The notes beneath the pieces were generated by a model. The model was not told the origin of the DNA. It searched no databases and saw nothing but the letters and a program-made list of their open reading frames with translations. A stretch of DNA of 64,000 bases. It comes from Rhynchonema sp. JSB1_4. Its lineage: Eukaryota; Nematoda; Chromadorea; Monhysterida; Xyalidae. Every line of letters begins with the position of its first letter. The stretch's first letter is position 1. This document shows, one piece after another, positions 58,491 through 64,000 of the stretch. A program made the translations under genes and the position numbers. The stretch lies in assembly GCA_030248065.1 (NCBI GenBank), contig JASAMV010001632.1, positions 1 to 64,000 of the forward strand. Direction: 5' to 3'.

Positions 58491-59444
58491 TCTCGTCCGA
58501 TGCATCCCTGAGTTTTGGACGAACATTTTACCGGAAAAAAAGAAAGAAAGAAAGAAGAAGAAGAACGTTTTTGCACTTTTTGAGAGGCGTTGGGTACCGT
58601 AACTCCACGACGCCGGTACCGATCAACGTCAAATTTTGAATGCAGATGTAGGGTGGCCCAAGGCACCTTGTGCTTAAATATTGAAACCATCGGTGCTTTG
58701 TTGTGGAATTACTGGCCAGTGAAATTTTTTTCTGCCGGCACTAACTCCGGACAACCATATGGGACATGCGCTACCGCGCATGCCCCGATTGTCGAACATT
58801 TTTGATTTTTTTTTTGTTCCGGAACACAAAAGTTTCGCTTCCCAGAGTGAAAGATTATTGAAATCGCACGCAATATGTGAGAATATACTGTATATTCAAA
58901 GCGATATGTGTGTTTGCAAACCATAGCAGTAGCGAAGTATGGATTTGCGATGCGTGCGCGTTGGCTACAGGCTAATATTACAGTGGTCAATTCAACTGGT
59001 CAAATCACTTCGTCAACTCACCCTGAATGCCACGCATTATTTATCGCGCTCACTCGGGGCTACTGTGGGGTGACGAAGTAGTTTGACCATTTAAATTGAT
59101 ACCATTGTAATTAAGCCTTGGTATGGCCTGTTGTCTGTATACAGGACCGAAGATGCCACACCAAAATTTTGCAGACGTTCACCTAAGATTCGCCCAAGCA
59201 ATCGTCATCGTGCAATTTCCGTCAACAAAAGATTCAGAACTGGACTGTTTTGTGCCACTCGACTGAGGAACAATGAGCACAATTTACCGGGGGCAAGAAG
59301 TGCGGTATATAGCACCCACAAATGATGCACACCGTTGAATTGCCGCTTTTGATCTATAACAAAACTGAAAAGTAACGCGCGCGCGGCGTTTGCCCCATTC
59401 AAGCGGTCACTCTACTAAAACAACGTACGACACAACGGGTGATA
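58491..59444. other. Intergenic stretch before hairpin MITE
   Basis: No supported gene. It was scanned for the missing N-terminus of the downstream oxidase (a GxGxxG FAD-binding segment) and none was seen. Confidence 0.4.
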
Positions 59445-59654
59445 TTTTCGAAACGGTGTAAAGGTCAGTTGGGTGTAAAGGTCGATGGAAAGCTCGGTGG
59501 ACAGCTCAGTGTAATAGACCTCGGTGTAAACTTGAAACATTCCACGTTAATAACAGGCAATGTTTCACGTTTACACCGAGCTACGCCGACCGAGCTTTCG
59601 ACCGAACTTTACACCGACCTTTACGCCCAACTGACCTTTACACCGTTTCGAAAA
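59445..59654. mobile_element. 210-bp hairpin MITE with GGTGTAAAGGTC motifs
   Basis: The terminal repeats TTTTCGAAACGGTGTAAAGG and its inverse extend inward to a stem covering nearly the whole element. GGTGTAAA and AGCTCGGT recur several times. Its right end lies 152 bp before the first recognisable exon of the oxidase gene. Confidence 0.85.
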
Positions 59655-59806
59655 TTCCACCCAACGTTTGCCGCGCTCGTGGCGTCAAGACAACCTGAGG
59701 GTTATGGCATGTTGTGCAGCAACAAAACTGCTGCGTTGGTTGGGCGGACGTGGACTGAACGTCAGACGTTGTCGGGGTGGCTTTATACCTACTGTACATA
59801 CATAAG

Positions 59807-62262
59807 GTGTTTCCGCGATCAATTTCATGTTTCTACGAGCCCGACGCCGGTTTGGCCGACGCATCAATGGGCAACGCAGCGCATCAACAGCGCGCATTGG
59901 CACGAGGCGCCAAGATTGTGCAAAACGCAAAAGTCAACAATTTGATGCGTCAAAGCGATGGAGCCTATGAAGTTATTATTTATTCCACATTTTCGGTCGG
60001 TTCCATTTTGTTGTACAGCGATTTGCATTATGCCATCAGGTGCACACAAGCGAGGGCCTGTTCACCGCACGATGCAAAGTGATCGTCACAAGTGGTGCGT
60101 GGATCAATCAAGTGTTGGCTCCGTTGAATGTGCACGTTCCTGTGAAAGTGACGCTCGAAAACGTGTCCTATGTTGCCACGAAGGACATCAAACCGTTTCG
60201 CAAGGAAAAGTGGGCGCATTTTTCAACATTGTGCAGAACTGTATTGCCAAGTTAAAAGAGCGCGACAATTTTTAGTTTCCCGATTATAATCTACAAAGGT
60301 GCCGTGTGTGACGTTTACACGTTGCCAATGCATGGGCTGCCGTGCTTCAAGGTTTGAGAGGCAAATAGCTCCAGAAAGGGTTAAAGTACGGTTCAGTGTC
60401 ATAAAAATGAAGCAATTATTATAAAAGCACATTTTCTTGGCTCAGATTGGTGCCGATGCAGCGGGTCCGGTGACCACTGGGGATGCGCGACATTGGACAC
60501 CGGATCCAAACAGGGAACGCTTTTGCCTTGACTGGTTGAAAAAATATGTACCAACGGTATATATATTTTTTCCCTTTTTTGTATTTGGCATACTCTACTG
60601 CATGAATGTTTTTATACAGTTCTCACTTTCCCAGGCGCTTGGCCCTATTCGTTTGACCAAAACTTGCTTGTACACGATGACCAACGACCGACATTTTGTG
60701 ATCGATGATCTGACCAATCACGGACACGCTGACGTAATTGTGTGCTCGGGTGCAGGGCATGCGTACAAGTTGGTGGTGGCCTTGGTGATTCAGGCACAAC
60801 TGTGTCAGTCATATGGTCGTTTTCTAAAATTATGGGGCACGAGAAGGGTTATACTCCAAACCAGGGTTGAAAAAAATTTTTTTATTAGAGCACTGTTTTT
60901 AAAAAAAACACAAGAAAATTTTTTTTAAATTTTTTAATTAGAAAAAGTAGCGCAAACGTCGTTTCAGGTGAAATGGAGGCGCTACACAAAAATTTTTGAA
61001 AACTCAAAATTTTTCGTCACGTGACCCCTCACGTGGGGATCATCAACGTATGTACGAAGGCGATTTGGTTATTATAGCAGGATCTGAACGTGACGTGGAC
61101 TCGACACGACTATTTTATTGTCAGCGTTTGTCGGTAGTATAAATATCACGCGGACGTGGTGGCGACTAACTGCGTAGCTTGGCGCAGAATATTAAATTTC
61201 ACGTGCCAAACATAGATGATAGTGATTCACCGACAATAGGAAGCGATTATCATTTATGTATTGTAGCTGGTAAAGTTCTGATCAAAGGAGTGATGAACCG
61301 GAGAATGCCAAATATGCTCCTCCAAAAAGCAGCCACTGGAAACAAATTAGTTGTTTTGAATAAGCGCGCCGCATCTGCAGATATTTTAATTCATGTGTCA
61401 CATGCTTATACAAAGTGCGGGCACAATTGGGAAATTGATTGAAACCTCATATTCGATGCGAATCCTAAGATGATCCCCCAGGGGACGTACTTGGCGTTCT
61501 CCAGTACCTGGATTCTCCAAATAGAGCCCCTGTGAATGATGCTCTCAACACACTGAATGAAATGAAAAGTTTCCGTTCATGATCCTGCGCCAGTATACGT
61601 ACATATGTAGGTACACTTGTATGTACGCATGGTGCCTATTAGTTTCCATACGTTCTGTATAACCGTTTCACAGATTGGTGGGGCTACAATATAGAAAACT
61701 ATGGTGCCGAAGAAGCATGCACTACCTTATCATTTAAAAAAACTGAGGTCCATCACTTCTTTATTAGTCATTTTGGCGGTCAAACTAAGCGCCGCAGGCG
61801 CGATTTTGGGAAATTTGACCCAACTTCGAAAAAAATTTCAAAAATTTATGCCTCAAAACAGCCATTTTTTGGAAGAATTAGGCGATTTTATTTTTCCGAA
61901 AAACCGTGTTTTTAATTAAAAAAACAGAATATCTGGCTTATCAAAAAAATGTTTTTAATTTTTTTAATTAACCATTGTATTTTTTTTGAAACAACCCTGC
62001 TCCAAACCTAGCGCACCCACCTAGAGGAAATACAGTAAGTGCGGCGTGTGCGGTAAGTGTCTTGGACTTGAGCTAAAAACAAATCCAATAGTGAGAAACA
62101 TGTAATTTTAGATTCGCGGCTGTGCTCGGCAAGACCTTGTCTGAGATGGCAGTCGGTCAACGTCCATCAGCTGATATATCGGCATTCAAAATCAATCGAC
62201 CTGCGATCACCGATCCAAAGTACCCATTCTGGCGGGATCAACGAATGAAGGCAAATATTTAG
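59807..62262 (+). CDS. PIPOX: Sarcosine/pipecolate oxidase-like flavoenzyme, N-terminus missing
   Basis: Similar to peroxisomal sarcosine oxidase / L-pipecolate oxidase (FAD-dependent amine oxidation giving hydrogen peroxide). Six exons join in frame: 59807-59971, 60040-60209, 60276-60351, 60446-60556, 60635-60768 and 62112-62262. They encode 268 residues to a TAG stop; the human protein has about 390. Visible features are EPDAGLADASMG, VTSGAWINQVLAPL, the flavin-attachment Cys region KTCLYTMTNDRHFVIDD and the C-terminal VLGKTLSEMAVGQ. The C-terminus KANI is not a clear peroxisomal PTS1. The N-terminal FAD dinucleotide-binding part was not found upstream, and the first acceptor (CATAAG/G) is weak. 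A hairpin MITE lies just upstream and a 1.1 kb hAT-like element fills the last intron. The gene may be a truncated pseudogene or may have distant 5' exons. Confidence 0.72.
60862..61999. mobile_element. hAT-like element CAGGGTTG in oxidase last intron
   Basis: This 1138 bp element has terminal repeats CAGGGTTG and CAACCCTG. The perfect 8-bp duplication is CTCCAAAC (60854-60861 and 62000-62007). A/T runs lie inside both ends. It contains an 87-codon open frame (61179-61442) that I do not recognise as transposase, and AGCGCCGCAGGCGCGATTTTG at 61790, also seen at 55770. Confidence 0.9.
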
Positions 62263-63103
62263 GGATAATCAATCTTGAAACAAGTAGAATTTTAAACTAT
62301 AGTGTAATGTGATAAAAATGGTCCGCCCTTATTGCACCAGTACTAAGTGCACGCTACTATTATGAGGTTTTTTGGCCTGACTTCAGAATAAAAGCAAGGA
62401 AGCCTGAAGCAGTGGTACCAAGGACATGCTGGAATTTTTTCGACAGGTGTAGTTTAGGGCATCGGGAGTGTCCACATGGAGCCCCCGAGTCCAGCAATCG
62501 GATGCTCCTTTCGCAAACGCATAGCCCCAACGGGTCATTTTCGCACGTCTTCAGCAGAGACTGTTCTGTGATTGAATTACACATGCTTGGAAATGCACGG
62601 ATTATCGTAGTTCAGTTTGGGTTGCTATTTTGTTTCAAACTGAGAAGTGCAAGGTCGTGTGAACTTCACTGACATCCCTGATTTGATGACTCTGGTGTTG
62701 TTCAACCAAGAAGCACGGAATATGATGACCACTTCGTTCCCATTTTGGCCGGTTGCATTTGAGAGCCCCATTGAAGGAAATAAACAATCTATGGGCCCGT
62801 GCACAGCTACCGTAACCCAGCTAATCCGCAAGCTCAACCAAGCCAACGACGCGTAAAGAGCATTGCGTCACACAAGGACACTCGAATGATGTGCTGCTTG
62901 ACAAACAATAGCTTGACAAATTGCGACTCAAATCTGACCACATACGGTACACAGTGCAGTGTGTATACCGTGTATCGATTAAAACAAAATTTGCACAGCA
63001 CATGAACACATTTTGTTCCATATTTTTGTCGTGGTTCCCAGAATGCCCTGCAGTTAGGTCACGATTTGATTGTAGCCGACAGCTGTAATAAAGTGTCACA
63101 TAC
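62263..63103. other. Region past the oxidase, unassigned
   Basis: Several short minus-strand frames occur (for example 62360-62584 with CPKLHLSKKF, and 62821-63060), which could be exons of the right-edge gene. I cannot join them with consistent phases and matching splice sites. Confidence 0.3.
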
Positions 63104-63316
63104 CGCACATATTTATCAGGTTGGAAGGGTGGGTGCCGTTTTGCGCGAAAAAGGAGCCGTCGGGCAGTGGGCTAATGCTGTTGAATAACTAAGACAAATT
63201 CAATAGATAATGTGAACGCATGAGCATTTCAGAATATTTTCTTGCCTGATTAGTCAAGATGCCCGACATCAGTACGCAAATATACATGACAGCAGGATTG
63301 TCTTTGGCACAGCACC
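63104..63316 (-). CDS. Two exons of an unidentified gene (partial)
   Basis: Exon 63246-63316 (CCAKDNPAVMYICVLMSGIL plus TNQ) follows a CTTATAG acceptor and ends CAG/GCAAGA, a good GC-type donor. Exon 63104-63188 (LFNSISPLPDGSFFAQNGTH plus PSNLINMC) follows GTCTTAG and ends at G/GTATGT. Phases match, and the sequence looks like conserved protein with a helical or membrane segment. I do not recognise the family. Other exons on both sides are not resolved; minus-strand frames at 63535-63697 (MARQLQTQRDHASQ) and near 63840-63950 may belong to it. Confidence 0.4.
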
Positions 63317-64000
63317 CTATAAGCTCATGCGCGCGCAACGAAAAACGCCATTAGGCAAGCCCCGTAGCTACCGTACACCGGATAATATGGACAAGTTGGT
63401 GACACAAACAACAGCTAATAAACGCAGGCATGTGCATGTGGTGCACTACTATGTGCTTTCAGAGCGGCTGCTACTCGTAATTAATAATCATAAGAAGACG
63501 CAGTGAGAGAGCAGATGCATTTGCGCACTCACTAAGGTGGTTGTGTCCGTGTGCGCCAGGACACGGAACGCTCCTGGTTCAATATTTGGGTTTGGGACTC
63601 TTGTCTCAGTGCTGACAGCCTGTGCGAGTCTGATTTGGTAACCCGGGTACTGCTTTGAGATGCGTGGTCTCTTTGTGTTTGTAGCTGCCGGGCCATTCTC
63701 TGTCAGTAAGGTGTACTGTAGCGGTGCCGTACCATAATAACACCTAAAGCTAAAGGTGCGCGCGATTTGACCGACACCGAAATTGCCTATGAGCCATTCC
63801 GATTAAGTAATAGGCCAAAGTCGACGTATCACCTCGGGCCTCGTGTGTCGAGAGTCAAATACCTGCGGGCTGCTCCGGCTTGGACGACAGGAAAAGAGAG
63901 AAAATAATAAAGCCATGTCATTTGTGCCTGCCGCTGCCGCCGGGCCAACTCCGTCGCATAACTGGCAGGTAAATGGGTGCTGCATACACATGCTTCCGGT
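63317..64000. other. Right window edge, possible minus-strand exons
   Basis: Minus-strand frames at 63535-63697 and 63840-63950 are bordered by splice-like sites, but the phases that I tried lead to stops. No repeat family from this window is recognised here. Confidence 0.3.

Noticed and set aside
1..64000. CRISPR arrays, operons, prokaryotic promoters, rRNA genes
   Set aside because: The tandem repeats lack CRISPR-like spacer structure, genes are intron-split eukaryotic genes, and no rRNA-like sequence was recognised.

Overview
The window is nuclear DNA of an animal, probably an invertebrate. It holds intron-rich genes of broadly conserved metazoan type (introns mostly about 50-350 bp, GT-AG) set in a very repeat-rich background. 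I cannot name the species. A repeat-loaded nematode or similar small invertebrate would fit; nothing looks bacterial or organellar.

Layout. 1-8793 is one giant inverted repeat (arms of about 3.5 kb around a 1.7 kb spacer), best read as a foldback-type element. 8801-10808 is a nest of transposons inside transposons that ends 90 bp before the start codon of a 44-exon polybromo gene (PBRM1 type, + strand, 10898-28000). On the minus strand, 29090-31429 encodes the V-ATPase V0 subunit d, with a tRNA-Gln inside one intron. The mitochondrial trifunctional protein alpha subunit (HADHA, +, 34027-38528, 19 exons) follows, convergent with TFG (-, 40102-42758, 10 exons). 42973-48600 is again mostly stacked MITEs. 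A small possible secreted protein (-, 49234-49670) and a class A peptide-type GPCR (-, 50142-54006, 7 exons) come next. 54.7-59.7 kb is repeats: a 281-bp near-perfect palindrome, a tandem array of about 155 bp units, and hairpin MITEs. The C-terminal two thirds of a sarcosine/pipecolate oxidase gene (PIPOX type, +, 59807-62262) follows, and part of an unidentified minus-strand gene lies at the right edge. All exon joins were worked out by eye from splice sites, reading phase and family similarity. The total coding lengths of the full gene models are exact multiples of three.

The genes are housekeeping genes and do not form one system: chromatin remodelling, proton pumping, mitochondrial beta-oxidation, ER export and peptide signalling. 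The distinctive biology is in the repeats. At least eight short non-autonomous element families can be delimited to the base by 8-bp target-site duplications, which points to the hAT superfamily. Each family carries its own short motif repeated inside (for example GGGCCGG, TATTGGG, GTACCCTACCCGCCCCG), and they insert into one another up to five levels deep. One insertion even has an empty site elsewhere in the window. No transposase gene is visible here.
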